A DNA stretch of 64,000 nt from Flavisolibacter ginsengisoli DSM 18119 (GCF_900129295.1 NZ_FQUU01000008.1:124001-188000), one strand, 5' to 3'; numbered from the stretch's first letter, positions 26,181 through 34,906 are shown. Notes: generated from the letters alone by a model not told the origin. Program-made: numbers and translations.

Positions 26181-26954
26181 ATGGAACCTGTTATCAGCAT
26201 AAGAAACCTGTTCAAGAACTTTGGAAATAAGCAGGTATTAAAAGATATAAACCTGGAAGTATATAGCGGACAGGTCATAGGGTACATTGGCCCAAATGGT
26301 GCAGGAAAAAGCACAACCGTAAAGATCCTTTGCGGGTTGCTTACAGATTATGAAGGTGAAGTAAAAGTTAAGGGGTTTGATGTTAAAAAGGATACACTTG
26401 AGGTGAAAAAGATAATAGGATATGTACCAGAGATGGCAGAACTCTATGACGTACTCACACCAAAGGAGTTCCTTTCCTTCATGGGAGCTTTGTATGGTAT
26501 CAATGAGCAGGTATGTTCTGAAAGAATACAAAAGATACTGTCAGCATTCAGCCTAGCTGATAATATAGATCAGCGCATGGATAGCTTTAGCAAGGGTATG
26601 AAACAAAAGGTACTGATTGCTTCCGGGCTTTTACACAATCCAGATGTTATCATTCTTGACGAGCCATTGAGTGGGTTGGATGCCAACAGTGTTATTATCA
26701 TTAAGGAAATGATCAGCAGGCTGGCCCGTGATGGCAAAACAATTTTTTACTGCAGCCATATGATGGATGTCGTGGAAAAGGTTAGTGACCGCATTGTATT
26801 GATTGATGAAGGCAGGATCATTGCAAACGGAAGTTTTGAAGAATTAAAAGTTCAACAGGGTAATAAAAGTCTTGAACAGATCTTTGCCAATCTTACAAGT
26901 AAGGATTCGCTGGCTTCAACTGCAGATGAATTGATCAAAGCATTGGAAAACTAA
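26181..26954 (+). CDS. ABC transporter ATP-binding protein
   Basis: The 257-residue ATPase has Walker A GPNGAGKSTTVKIL (about residues 37-50) and a Q-loop region with YVPEMAELYD. The signature motif is FSKGMKQKVLIASGLL, Walker B is VIILDEPLSGLD, and the H-loop is FYCSHMMDVVEKV. The signature FSKGMKQK, rather than LSGGQ, is typical of ABC-2 exporter ATPases. It pairs with the permease 50 bp downstream. The pair looks like a drug, lipid or peptide exporter of unknown substrate. Confidence 0.93.
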   Translation: MEPVISIRNLFKNFGNKQVLKDINLEVYSGQVIGYIGPNGAGKSTTVKILCGLLTDYEGEVKVKGFDVKKDTLEVKKIIGYVPEMAELYDVLTPKEFLSFMGALYGINEQVCSERIQKILSAFSLADNIDQRMDSFSKGMKQKVLIASGLLHNPDVIILDEPLSGLDANSVIIIKEMISRLARDGKTIFYCSHMMDVVEKVSDRIVLIDEGRIIANGSFEELKVQQGNKSLEQIFANLTSKDSLASTADELIKALEN

Positions 26955-27004
26955 TACCCTGTTATTAAATTAAGTGGCTGGTACGAAAATAAATAGAAAC
27001 CCAA

Positions 27005-28717
27005 GTGAACCCGGTCAATAAAATATTTTTAAAGCTGGTGCTGCTTCCCACAGCTGTATACAAAAGCATGGGAGTAAACATGGATCAATTAAGATCCATA
27101 CTTGTCACTAAACTGATCATGGATGATAGAAGACCTAACACCATCCAGCAAACCAGGACCAGAAACAAAGGCAAACAGGTATCTATGGCTACTCTTGGTA
27201 CCATGCTTATGAGTGGTTTAATCGGCCTGGTTTACCTGTTTGCATTCTCAATAGGTTCTAATATGGTGACCAGTCTTACCATTTATTTCTCCATGTTCTT
27301 CTTTATGCTTTCTGCAACTTTGATCTCTGATTTCACATCGGTGCTTATAGATGTAAGAGATACATTTATCATTTTACCTAAACCCGTTAATGATAGAACG
27401 TTATTAATCTCACGACTGTTGCACATCCTGATACATGTTTCCAAAATAGTCCTTCCCATGAGCCTTGCAGGTATTGTTTACCTGGTTATGAATGTTAACA
27501 TTGCTGCAGCGCTATCCTTTATCCTGATGGTTCTTTTCACCACCATCTTTGCTATACTGTTTATCAATGCCGTTTACATAGGAATTCTTAAAGTAACAAC
27601 TCCTCAGAAATTCCAATCTGTTATCAGTTATATCCAAATTGTCTTTGCTATAGTTATATATGCCAGCTACCAGGTCTTTCCCCGCATGATTAACCGGTTT
27701 GGCCTGGGCAGCCTTGATCTTTCCCTTCAAAAAGGTATTCTTTTTTATCCCCTTTACTGGATAGCCTGCACCTGGAAATTCTTGTACTCTTTTCATGTTA
27801 GCAGCAGGGAAGCCATAGGAACAGCTCTGGGATTGTGCTTACCATTTATCAGCATTTACCTTGTTGTCAAATACCTGGCTCCATTTTTCAATAATAAACT
27901 GGCTTTATTGTCATCCGGAAGTGGAACTTCTGCAACTGCAAGGCCTGTGAACAGTAGTAAGCACCGATTTGACTACCCTTTATTATTAAGCAAACTTTTC
28001 ACTTCCTCTCCTTCCGAAAAAATGGGTTTTTTGTTTTCCTGGAAGATGACATCGCGGAGCAGAGATTTTAAATTAAAGGTCTATCCCTCCATTGGCTACC
28101 TGGCCGTATATGTAGTCATCATGTTCATGAATACCAAATCTATGGACCTGCAGGAATTAAGGGAAGAAAGTATAAAGAGCAGGATACTGGTAATATCAGC
28201 CCTGTACTTTACAAGTTTCATCCTCACCATGGCCATTTCCCAAATAGTATATTCAGAAAAGTATAAAGCTTCCTGGATGTATTACATCCCACCGGTAGAC
28301 AAGCCCGGAGCTATCATTTTAGGGGGCGCCAAAGCCGCCATCCTGAAATTCTATATTCCTATAGTGTTTTTTATAACAGTTGCTGGCCTGGTACTTATAG
28401 GACCTGGTGTATTGCCTAATATTTTGCTGGGCTTATTTAATGAATTGCTTATCGCAACCTTACTTGTTTATGTGGGCAATAAACTTTTCCCCTTCTCCAT
28501 GCATCAAAATACAAATATAAAATCCGGGTCATTATTAAGAAACCTGTTTGTATTGGCTGTTTCGGGGGTAATTGCCCTCTTTCATTTCTTTATATATACC
28601 ATCATGCCCGTGGTTATTATAGGCGCAGTTCTTTCCATCATTGCCACCTGGCTGATCATGCAAAGTATCAGGAATATTCAATGGAAAGCAGTAAAGAGTA
28701 GTTACAGTGAAGACTAA
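27005..28717 (+). CDS. ABC transporter permease (570 aa)
   Basis: This is a large integral membrane protein with about 12 hydrophobic stretches, including MLMSGLIGLVYLFAFSIG, ALSFILMVLFTTIFAILFI, FISIYLVVKYLAPFF and LFVLAVSGVIALFHFFIYTI. A soluble N-terminal segment carries the basic sequence MDDRRPNTIQQTRTRNKGKQ. It starts at a GTG (27005); an internal ATG at MDQLRS is an alternative. It is longer than ordinary ABC-2 permeases, like the fused-type permeases of Bacteroidota. It belongs with the ATPase upstream. Its stop overlaps that of the convergent glycosyltransferase by 4 bp. Confidence 0.82.
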   Translation: MNPVNKIFLKLVLLPTAVYKSMGVNMDQLRSILVTKLIMDDRRPNTIQQTRTRNKGKQVSMATLGTMLMSGLIGLVYLFAFSIGSNMVTSLTIYFSMFFFMLSATLISDFTSVLIDVRDTFIILPKPVNDRTLLISRLLHILIHVSKIVLPMSLAGIVYLVMNVNIAAALSFILMVLFTTIFAILFINAVYIGILKVTTPQKFQSVISYIQIVFAIVIYASYQVFPRMINRFGLGSLDLSLQKGILFYPLYWIACTWKFLYSFHVSSREAIGTALGLCLPFISIYLVVKYLAPFFNNKLALLSSGSGTSATARPVNSSKHRFDYPLLLSKLFTSSPSEKMGFLFSWKMTSRSRDFKLKVYPSIGYLAVYVVIMFMNTKSMDLQELREESIKSRILVISALYFTSFILTMAISQIVYSEKYKASWMYYIPPVDKPGAIILGGAKAAILKFYIPIVFFITVAGLVLIGPGVLPNILLGLFNELLIATLLVYVGNKLFPFSMHQNTNIKSGSLLRNLFVLAVSGVIALFHFFIYTIMPVVIIGAVLSIIATWLIMQSIRNIQWKAVKSSYSED

Positions 28718-29484
28718 GACCCATTTGTCAGGCTGGGATCTAGTTTGCTTTTCACCCTGCGCCTGTAATTGGTGAACATGCTGTACCAGCGCAGTTTCAA
28801 TACACCCAGGATGCCTTCCTTTACAATTCCCTTGCTCATTTTCGACTCTCCATATTTACGGTCTTCAAATTGAATGGGAACTTCTTTAAGACGGAACCCA
28901 AGTTTCCAGGCAGCAAACTTCATTTCTATCTGGAAAGCATATCCAACAAAATGAATTTCATCCAGGTTAATGGTTTCTAATACTTCACGTCTATAGCACA
29001 TGAAACCTGCAGTCTGGTCTTCAACAGGCATCCATAATATCAGGCGTGTATACAATGAGCCGCCTTTGGATAATAATATCCTGTTACGTGGCCAGTTCTG
29101 CACGCCTCCACCTTTTATATACCTTGAACCAATGGCAACATCTGCCCCACCGTTTTTGCAGGCATCATAAAGACGAGGCAGGTCTGAAGGGCTATGCGAA
29201 AAATCAGCGTCCATCTCAAAAATGTATGCATACTCTCTCTTGATCCCCCATTTAAAACCATGTATATAGGCTGTACCCAGTCCCAGTTTCCCTTTTCTTT
29301 CTTCCAAGAAAACAGTATCAGGATATTGTGCCTGGTAGGTACGAACAATATCAGCCGTCCCATCGGGTGAGCCATCATCAATCACCAGGATATGAAAATC
29401 CTGGTTCAGGTCATGTATGGCCTGGATGATAGGGCCAATATTCTCCCTTTCATTATAGGTTGGTATAATAACGAGTTTCTCCAA
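28714..29484 (-). CDS. Polyprenol monophosphomannose synthase-like glycosyltransferase (GT2)
   Basis: The 256-residue enzyme starts at a TTG (29482-29484) giving MEKLVIIPTYNERENI, the normal family N-terminus. Motifs are LVIDDGSPDGTADIV, the DxD-type site EMDADFSHSP, SRYIKGGGVQNWP and VPIQFEDRKYGESKM. It transfers mannose or a similar sugar from a nucleotide donor to polyprenyl phosphate, feeding surface glycosylation. It lacks the C-terminal membrane domain of larger homologues. It sits 7 bp after the exonuclease gene and is probably the last gene of the mpl operon. The unusual start codon is supported by the lack of any ATG before the first strand. Confidence 0.88.
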   Translation of the reverse strand: MEKLVIIPTYNERENIGPIIQAIHDLNQDFHILVIDDGSPDGTADIVRTYQAQYPDTVFLEERKGKLGLGTAYIHGFKWGIKREYAYIFEMDADFSHSPSDLPRLYDACKNGGADVAIGSRYIKGGGVQNWPRNRILLSKGGSLYTRLILWMPVEDQTAGFMCYRREVLETINLDEIHFVGYAFQIEMKFAAWKLGFRLKEVPIQFEDRKYGESKMSKGIVKEGILGVLKLRWYSMFTNYRRRVKSKLDPSLTNGS

Positions 29485-29491
29485 AAGGTTA

Positions 29492-30262
29492 CTAGAACTT
29501 TTTTAACATGATGCGGGTATACATTTCAGTTAGCTTCTGTTTGGTATTCATTGGAAACTCTCCTTTCATCATCCAGTCATAATACTGTGGTTCAGCCTTT
29601 AATACATCAGCAACAGGCCGCCCTTTATGCTTTCCAAAATTAAATACTTCCACACCCTTATCATTAAATATAAAACGTCGGGCAAAATCAATGATCTGCT
29701 CTTCACCAATAGCTTTTATTATGCTATCTATATTAGTCCCTAACTGAGGATATTTTTCTAACTGCGCATTTAAAATTTCTGCAGTAGCTACGGCATCTAC
29801 TTCTGCGCCATGTGCCCCCTCCAGTGATTTATTGCAATAAAATTTGTAAGCTGCTGACAATGTACGTTGCTCCATCTGGTGAAAGATCTTTTGAACATCA
29901 ACCACCTTACGGCCTTTCATATCAAATTCCACATCAGCCCTGATAAATTCTTCCATCAACATAGGTATATCAAGACGGTAAGCATTGTAACAGGAAAGAT
30001 CACAGCCATCTAAAAATTGCCTGATCTCATGCGCTGCCTGCTTAAAAGTTGGAGCATCCTTTACCATTTCATCTGTGAGGCCATGAATCTCACTGATGGA
30101 AGCCGGAATGGGTATCTGTGGATTGATGATCTTTCTCTTCACCGTGCGGTTACCATCCGGCAACACTTTTACAATGGCTATTTCAACTATTCTATCTGCA
30201 CTGACATTCGAGCCCGTGGCTTCAATATCAATAAAGGCCAGGGGTTTCTTTAATTGTAACAT
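29492..30262 (-). CDS. DEDDh 3'-5' exonuclease (DNA polymerase III epsilon-like)
   Basis: The 256-residue protein has an exonuclease fold. Exo I is FIDIEATG, with Asp12 and Glu14. Exo II contains CYNAYRLDIPML, and the Exo III motif is HGAEVDAVATAEIL. The C-terminal segment (FNFGKHKGRPVADVLKAEPQYYDWMM) is the short zinc-less DUF3820-like extension often found after epsilon-type domains in Bacteroidota. It is likely a proofreading or repair nuclease. It follows mpl by 56 bp and precedes the glycosyltransferase by 7 bp. Confidence 0.9.
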   Translation of the reverse strand: MLQLKKPLAFIDIEATGSNVSADRIVEIAIVKVLPDGNRTVKRKIINPQIPIPASISEIHGLTDEMVKDAPTFKQAAHEIRQFLDGCDLSCYNAYRLDIPMLMEEFIRADVEFDMKGRKVVDVQKIFHQMEQRTLSAAYKFYCNKSLEGAHGAEVDAVATAEILNAQLEKYPQLGTNIDSIIKAIGEEQIIDFARRFIFNDKGVEVFNFGKHKGRPVADVLKAEPQYYDWMMKGEFPMNTKQKLTEMYTRIMLKKF

Positions 30263-30318
30263 TTACAGTGGTTTCTTAAAATGGGTAAAGGTAAAGTTTT
30301 GTAATATTCAGGACGAAA

Positions 30319-31686
30319 TTAATGACTTGCCCCTGTTATTTGTTTAGCAAATAATTCTGTGTCTAATCCATCATAATTTCCGGAGCTCATAAAGACTACA
30401 ACTGCATTTTTATAATCATTGCTGTTTAACCAGTCTTCAAGATCCTTCCGTTCATTGATCACCGCCAAACCTTTTTTGTCAAATCCCTTTGCTACAGATT
30501 CTTTCGACAGGTCTGGCATCCGCTTTATCTCTAATGCATGCCTGCTATAAAAAACAGCAGCCCAATCTGCCTTTTCCATCACGCCATCATATTCTTTCAT
30601 AAAAGCTTCATTCAAACTGCTGTAGGTGTGAAGTTCCAGGACCGCTATCAGGGTTTTGTCGGGAAACTGTTGCTTAAGGGCTTCTATTGTTGCTTTCACT
30701 TTGGATGGCGCATGGGCAAAATCCCGGAAAAATAAAGCCTGTTCATTTTTTGCAAGCAGTTCCAGGCGTTTGGAGGCACCCGTAAAGCTGCTAATAGCTT
30801 TTGTAAAATCAGCCGCGCTTACACCCAATTGCTTGCAAACAAGCCAGGCGGCCTGCATATTGAGTAAGTTATGATCGCCAAATACTTTTAAAGACACTTC
30901 TTTGTCTTCAATAGTAACTTTTGTTTCCCCGTTCTTTATCTCATGTGCGGGTACCCTATATGGATGATAATGTATATCCGTTCTATTTTGAGCTTCCACC
31001 AATTCTTTTAATGTGGCATCCGTATCATTATAGATCAGGTGGCCTCCCTTTTCAATCTTTTCAATGAAGATCCTGAACTGTTCCAAATAATTATCAAAAG
31101 TGGGAAATACATTGATATGGTCCCAGGCAATACCCGTTATAACCGCAATATGTGGAAATAGGAAATGGAATTTAGGTCGTTTTTCTATTGCACTCGCGGG
31201 ATACTCATCTCCCTCGCAAACAATAACAGGAGCCCCGGTGATCTTAACAGATTGATCAAACCCATGGAGCCTGGCCCCTACCAGGTAGTCAAAGTCGATA
31301 TTGGCTGACCTTAACACATGCATAATCATGGAAGTGGTAGTTGTTTTTCCATGACTACCCCCAACAATTACTCTTGTCTTTCCCCGGCTTTCCTGGTAAA
31401 TATATTCCGGAAAGGAATAAATGGGGATGCCCAGTTCCCTGGCTTTTATAAGCTCCGGGTTGTCAGCCCTGGCATGCATACCCAGTATTACGGCATCCAG
31501 CTTGCTATCAACGAGGTCTGGTTGCCAGCCAAGTTGCTGTGGTAATATACCTTCACTGTCCAGGTTGCCCCTGGCGGGCTCAAATATTTCATCATCACTT
31601 CCTGTAACCTGGTATCCTTTTCGCTTTAACGCTATTGCCAATTGGTGCATAACGCTGCCACCAATGGAAGTAAAATGTATTCTCAT
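30319..31686 (-). CDS. mpl: UDP-N-acetylmuramate:tripeptide ligase (Mpl-type Mur ligase)
   Basis: The 455-residue Mur ligase reattaches recycled murein peptides to UDP-MurNAc. The start MRIHFTSIGGSVMHQLAIAL is the Mpl-type Rossmann segment. The ATP-binding motif is GGSHGKTTTT (residues 109-118). The block VCEGDEYPAS and the HINVFPTFDNYLEQF region follow, with a C-terminal block including RDFAHAPSKVKATIEAL. Mpl differs from MurC in the GGSVMHQLA stretch. It is the first gene of a three-gene minus-strand set. Identification as mpl rather than murC is good but not certain. Confidence 0.9.
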   Translation of the reverse strand: MRIHFTSIGGSVMHQLAIALKRKGYQVTGSDDEIFEPARGNLDSEGILPQQLGWQPDLVDSKLDAVILGMHARADNPELIKARELGIPIYSFPEYIYQESRGKTRVIVGGSHGKTTTTSMIMHVLRSANIDFDYLVGARLHGFDQSVKITGAPVIVCEGDEYPASAIEKRPKFHFLFPHIAVITGIAWDHINVFPTFDNYLEQFRIFIEKIEKGGHLIYNDTDATLKELVEAQNRTDIHYHPYRVPAHEIKNGETKVTIEDKEVSLKVFGDHNLLNMQAAWLVCKQLGVSAADFTKAISSFTGASKRLELLAKNEQALFFRDFAHAPSKVKATIEALKQQFPDKTLIAVLELHTYSSLNEAFMKEYDGVMEKADWAAVFYSRHALEIKRMPDLSKESVAKGFDKKGLAVINERKDLEDWLNSNDYKNAVVVFMSSGNYDGLDTELFAKQITGASH

Positions 31687-31804
31687 GGTTTATCTATATG
31701 GTTTGGATGGATAAGCTATAGCCTGCTAACCTGCTTTTATGAGCTTTTGACCGATGAAAGGGCTGGACAGGGCCAACAGGGGTTTTAAATGTAATTTTCA
31801 TAGC

Positions 31805-31812
31805 TATATTTG
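31805..31812 (+). promoter_or_regulatory. Exact TAnnTTTG box before the mini-lipoprotein/ytxJ operon
   Basis: TATATTTG matches the Bacteroidota -7 consensus exactly. The -33 region is only T-rich (TTTT) instead of TTTG. The leader to the ATG at 31858 would be about 40 nt. Confidence 0.4.
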
Positions 31813-31857
31813 CATAATAAGCGGCAAATTAAGCCGTTTTAATCCAAACTAGTTATT

Positions 31858-31995
31858 ATGAAAAACAAATTGCTTTACCTTTCCCTGTTAATCCTGACCA
31901 GCCTGGTCTTTGCTTCCTGTGCAGGTTCCCGTTATGGTTGCCCTGCTTCAACAGCATCTGCCAAAACTCCTGTTATTGAGAAGCATAAGGTTTAA
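31858..31995 (+). CDS. Mini-lipoprotein (45 aa)
   Basis: The predicted protein is 45 residues: a lipoprotein signal MKNKLLYLSLLILTSLVFAS with lipidation at Cys21, then a short mature part that starts CAGSRYGCPAS and ends VIEKHKV. The mature peptide is only 25 residues, so it is a membrane-anchored peptide rather than an enzyme. The GSRYGCP segment is distinctive, and I believe similar tiny lipoproteins occur next to ytxJ in Chitinophagaceae. It lies 19 bp before ytxJ and shares its promoter. Function unknown. Confidence 0.65.
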   Translation: MKNKLLYLSLLILTSLVFASCAGSRYGCPASTASAKTPVIEKHKV

Positions 31996-32014
31996 TCATT
32001 AAAAATTATTGTGT

Positions 32015-32350
32015 ATGCATTGGATTCATCTTACCGATGAAGAGCAGTTGAAAAAGATCATTAGTAATTCTCAAAATAAGCCACAGGTAATATTTAAACA
32101 CAGCACCCGATGCTCTATTAGTTCGGTTGCCCTGCAAAGATTGCAGAAAGTAGATCAGCCCTCTGATATTGACTTTTACTTTCTTGACCTGATCGCTTAC
32201 AGGGGACTTTCTTCTAAGATCTCAGAGGTATTTGGAGTGTATCACGAATCTCCCCAGGTTCTTGTCATTAAAGATGGTCAATGCATCTATGATGAGAGTC
32301 ACCTGAGTATTTCCATGGACGAAATCCTGGAAAGCGCTCACGCAGCATAA
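32015..32350 (+). CDS. ytxJ: Bacillithiol system redox protein YtxJ/BrxC-like
   Basis: The 111-residue thioredoxin-fold protein has its active site in VIFKHSTRCSISSVAL, with a single Cys33 (monothiol) instead of CxxC. The C-terminal SPQVLVIKDGQCIYDESH fits the cis-Pro and later strands. YtxJ/BrxC proteins are bacilliredoxins that remove bacillithiol from proteins or use it as a reductant. The presence of this gene suggests that the organism makes bacillithiol. The ATG at 32015 is preferred over an in-frame TTG at 32009. It is followed by a hairpin at 32375. Confidence 0.9.
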   Translation: MHWIHLTDEEQLKKIISNSQNKPQVIFKHSTRCSISSVALQRLQKVDQPSDIDFYFLDLIAYRGLSSKISEVFGVYHESPQVLVIKDGQCIYDESHLSISMDEILESAHAA

Positions 32351-32374
32351 TAAAAGTTTAAAGATATTTCTTCC

Positions 32375-32400
32375 AGGGAACCTTCATGGTTCCCTTTGTA
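32375..32400 (+). terminator. Hairpin after ytxJ
   Basis: A perfect 8-bp stem (AGGGAACC/GGTTCCCT, 32375-32382 with 32388-32395) with loop TTCAT is followed by TTGTAGTTT. Confidence 0.65.
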
Positions 32401-32533
32401 GTTTACCAATAGATGAATCTCCCGATTATAGACACCATCTATCCCCTTCCATGTTGAAAGGCCTTGTTGCCACTGAGTAGTTTCCACGCTTTCCTGTAGC
32501 TTTGTTTTAATAACACGCTTAATATTAAAAACT

Positions 32534-32944
32534 ATGATACGTAATGCAACCGCCGTTTGGAACGGCTCTGGAAAAGAAGGCAACGGAAAACTGACCACTC
32601 AAAGCACTGTTTTAAAGGATACCCAGTATTCTTACCTGTCCCGTTTTGAGAATGGTATTGGCACTAACCCTGAAGAATTGGTAGCAGCAGCGCATGCTGG
32701 TTGTTTTACAATGAAATTGAGTTTTGTTTTAGGTGAAGCAGGGTTTACACCCGAAAGCCTGGAAACAAAGTGCGGCATCACATTTGAAAACGGAGCGGTT
32801 ACTAAATCTCATTTAACTGTTACGGGTAAAGTACCTGGAATCAGCAAGGAAAAGTTTGATGAAGCTGTAAAGAATGCTGAACAAAACTGTCCTATATCTA
32901 AATTATTGAACACCGAAATTTCGGCAGAAGGTACGCTGGCATAA
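32534..32944 (+). CDS. OsmC family peroxiredoxin
   Basis: The 136-residue member of the OsmC/Ohr family reduces hydroperoxides with two cysteines. Cys57 lies in the motif ELVAAAHAGCFTMKLSFVL and the resolving Cys119 in AEQNCPISKLL. RFENGIGTNPEELVAAAHAG supplies the Glu and Asn that position the active site. It is slightly short but complete. Its place next to the bacillithiol protein supports a peroxide-defence role. A TAGCTTTG box at 32497-32504 could be its -7 element, but no well-spaced -33 was seen. A strong terminator follows. Confidence 0.93.
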   Translation: MIRNATAVWNGSGKEGNGKLTTQSTVLKDTQYSYLSRFENGIGTNPEELVAAAHAGCFTMKLSFVLGEAGFTPESLETKCGITFENGAVTKSHLTVTGKVPGISKEKFDEAVKNAEQNCPISKLLNTEISAEGTLA

Positions 32945-32952
32945 GCCTGGAA

Positions 32953-32977
32953 AGCCGCCAAATGGCGGCTTTTTTTA
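32953..32977 (+). terminator. Terminator after osmC-like gene
   Basis: The 7-bp G/C-rich stem AGCCGCC/GGCGGCT (32953-32959 with 32964-32970) is followed directly by seven Ts. It overlaps the end of the convergent gene at 32975. Confidence 0.9.
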
Positions 32978-33865
32978 TTTTCTTTTGTAATAATAGAGAT
33001 TCACACTGTTACTGAAGCCTTTTTCGCTCAAGGTATAATAACCCTTATTATCAACAGCAAAGGTTACCGCTTCGCCTAATGGCTCCATTTTATACGGTAT
33101 AGTTGTATAAGCTTTGCCCAACGCCTGTACAATGCTTTGTTGCGTTGCTATTGCATAATGCAAAATAGCAGGATAGGTCTTTACCAGCAGTTCCCTTCCA
33201 TCTGCTGAAAGGCAGGCAGAAACTACCCCACCATACGGCAACGTTGTCACCTGTTTGGCCACATTTATAGTTGTAAAGGAATAAGGATAGGACAATTTGA
33301 AAACCCTGGAATTATTATCTCTTTTGGTAAACAAGTAAATATCTTTTGAGCCCGGATCTACAATAAAGGCTTCTGCATCATGCGATCCATCTTCATATTG
33401 AAACCTGATGCTTTGAAAATCAGTTACTGTGTCGGTTGATTTAGCAGGCTCTGGAAAAGTGTAGATCGTGTAATCAGGATATACCTGGTTGTTATCTCCA
33501 ATATCGGCAATGTACAAATCAGAGCCTGACAGGGCCATATCTTCCCAATCGCGATTAACTGCGCCTTTTATGAAAACGTTTTTAAACACTTCGCCATTAT
33601 GGTCAATCAGGGAAATAGCAGGCGGATTGCCGCTATCCTGCTCACCCCAGAGGTAACCGGCATTTAATTTACTATCAGCAATACCCGAAATCTCATTGAT
33701 CATGGGTAATACAGGCTTTACAACGGGTACAGAATCGAACAGGGCTATTTCAACAGCTGCAGATGTTTTTTGGCAGGAGGTAAATGAAACAATAGGCAGA
33801 TAGAGAGGCAGCAATAAAAACCTGGTGCAAATCTTCCTGGTAAAAAACAAAATACCATATTTCAT
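32975..33865 (-). CDS. Secreted beta-propeller protein of unknown function
   Basis: The roughly 296-residue exported protein has a hydrophobic N-terminus and a lipobox-like LPIVSFTSC, so it is probably a lipoprotein. The body has propeller-like repeats, including INEISGIADSKLNAGYLWGE, NRDWEDMALSGSDLYIADIG, DAEAFIVDPGSKDIYLFTKR and LGEAVTFAVDNKGYYTLSEK. These blocks (EISG near the N-terminus, DWEDMA, ADIGDN, DAEA, GEA) match a family annotated in Bacteroidota as PE-PGRS-like or esterase-like propellers of unknown role. The ATG at 33865 is preferred over the one at 33880. An exact TAnnTTTG box (33882-33889, minus) lies just upstream of it. Confidence 0.75.
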   Translation of the reverse strand: MKYGILFFTRKICTRFLLLPLYLPIVSFTSCQKTSAAVEIALFDSVPVVKPVLPMINEISGIADSKLNAGYLWGEQDSGNPPAISLIDHNGEVFKNVFIKGAVNRDWEDMALSGSDLYIADIGDNNQVYPDYTIYTFPEPAKSTDTVTDFQSIRFQYEDGSHDAEAFIVDPGSKDIYLFTKRDNNSRVFKLSYPYSFTTINVAKQVTTLPYGGVVSACLSADGRELLVKTYPAILHYAIATQQSIVQALGKAYTTIPYKMEPLGEAVTFAVDNKGYYTLSEKGFSNSVNLYYYKRK

Positions 33866-34029
33866 CAGGGAAAAATACATTCAAATTTATAAATAGGCCC
33901 CAATAGGTTGTTTTAAACAGCTTATTTGAGCTTAATCGGAAAAATACTAAGGAGATTCACCTATAAAGCATAGAAAATATTTATGTACTTTATAGTAGAT
34001 TTATATATTGCAATCCGAAACCTTTCTCT

Positions 34030-34230
34030 ATGAATTTTGAAGCCTTGGTAAACGGTGAAATGTATTCGTTCTATTTTATTAAAGAAACTATGGTGCTTGT
34101 ATCCTCTTCTCAGGCAGAATATATATTGTACAAAAAGAAACAATGGCATTGTGCTGATGATATATCTCCGGCATTACTGGGCATGTTAGGAACAGCCATT
34201 GAGCAATATGCAAATGCCTCAGCTATCTGA
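34030..34230 (+). CDS. Small hypothetical protein (66 aa)
   Basis: The 66-residue protein has an ATG start and no signal peptide. It begins MNFEALVNGEMYSFYFIKET and continues VLVSSSQAEYILYKKKQWHC. This looks like a small beta-sheet fold with a helical end (LLGMLGTAIEQYANAS). Codon usage looks like that of the neighbours. Its stop is 4 bp from the stop of the next, convergent small gene. No homologue is recognised. An opposing frame covers part of the same bases but lacks support. Confidence 0.45.
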   Translation: MNFEALVNGEMYSFYFIKETMVLVSSSQAEYILYKKKQWHCADDISPALLGMLGTAIEQYANASAI

Positions 34231-34234
34231 TTGG

Positions 34235-34456
34235 CTATAAATACTTGTAAACCGTTTTTTTATAGTCAGCAAGCTCTTCAAGAGTTGAGAACTCATCAAA
34301 TTTTTGGGGTTGCCCCTGCAACTTCCTAACCAGTTGCACTTTTTCGCCATTTACGATGGTGCTTTTGGCACGTTCGAATATGTTATCCAGTTCATTGATG
34401 TTACTGATTGTCTGTAATTCTTCTATTTTTGAAACATCTATAATATATTCCTGCAT
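34235..34456 (-). CDS. Small hypothetical protein (73 aa)
   Basis: The 73-residue cytoplasmic protein starts MQEYIIDVSKIEELQTISNI. A helical segment, INELDNIFERAKSTIV, is followed by NGEKVQLVRKLQGQP and a second helix, FSTLEELADYKKTVYKYL. It is charged and has no membrane segment. It resembles in general style the small antidote or helper proteins found near stress genes, but no family is recognised. It converges with the 66-aa ORF (4 bp gap). A TAAATTTG box (34485-34492, minus strand) lies 29 bp ahead of its start and supports it as a genuine gene. Confidence 0.55.
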   Translation of the reverse strand: MQEYIIDVSKIEELQTISNINELDNIFERAKSTIVNGEKVQLVRKLQGQPQKFDEFSTLEELADYKKTVYKYL

Positions 34457-34571
34457 TTCCTCTTCTGATTTTATTTAATCCTGACAAATTTATTGCCCAA
34501 ATACATCCTACCTTCCATATGCCATATAATTAAGATGGTATGATAATGGTACAACTTTAAAAAAATAAATT

Positions 34572-34883
34572 ATGGACGTAATCATACAATCGCTTGGATT
34601 TAAAGCGGGAGAACAACTGGAAGCTTATATTAAGGAAAAACTTGAAAAACTAACGCCCAACGATCATATAGTAAGGGCTAACGTAACCCTGTTTTTAGGA
34701 CCAGATAAGGCGACTCAAAATACCTATTGTGAGATCAGGCTGGAAGTACCAGGCAATGATCTATTTATAAAAGAAAGTAGCCTTGAATTTGAACAATCGG
34801 TAGACTCCGCTGTAAACAAGCTCCAGGGTATGCTGAGAAAGGCAAAAGAAAAGCAACAGGATCAATGGCAAGGTAAAGCATGA
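34572..34883 (+). CDS. hpf: Ribosome hibernation promoting factor, short form (HPF/RaiA family)
   Basis: The 103-residue protein binds the 30S subunit and inactivates ribosomes in stationary phase. It begins MDVIIQSLGFKAGEQLEAYI, continues KEKLEKLTPNDHIVRANVTLFLG and contains CEIRLEVPGNDLFIKES. Then comes FEQSVDSAVNKLQGMLRKAK, the standard beta-alpha-beta-beta-beta-alpha order. It lacks the C-terminal dimerisation domain of long HPF. It is a single-gene unit ending in a GAAA-loop hairpin. The lysine-rich end KAKEKQQDQWQGKA is as in the family. Confidence 0.92.
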   Translation: MDVIIQSLGFKAGEQLEAYIKEKLEKLTPNDHIVRANVTLFLGPDKATQNTYCEIRLEVPGNDLFIKESSLEFEQSVDSAVNKLQGMLRKAKEKQQDQWQGKA

Positions 34884-34906
34884 TCATAATTTTTTAATAG
34901 TAGTTC

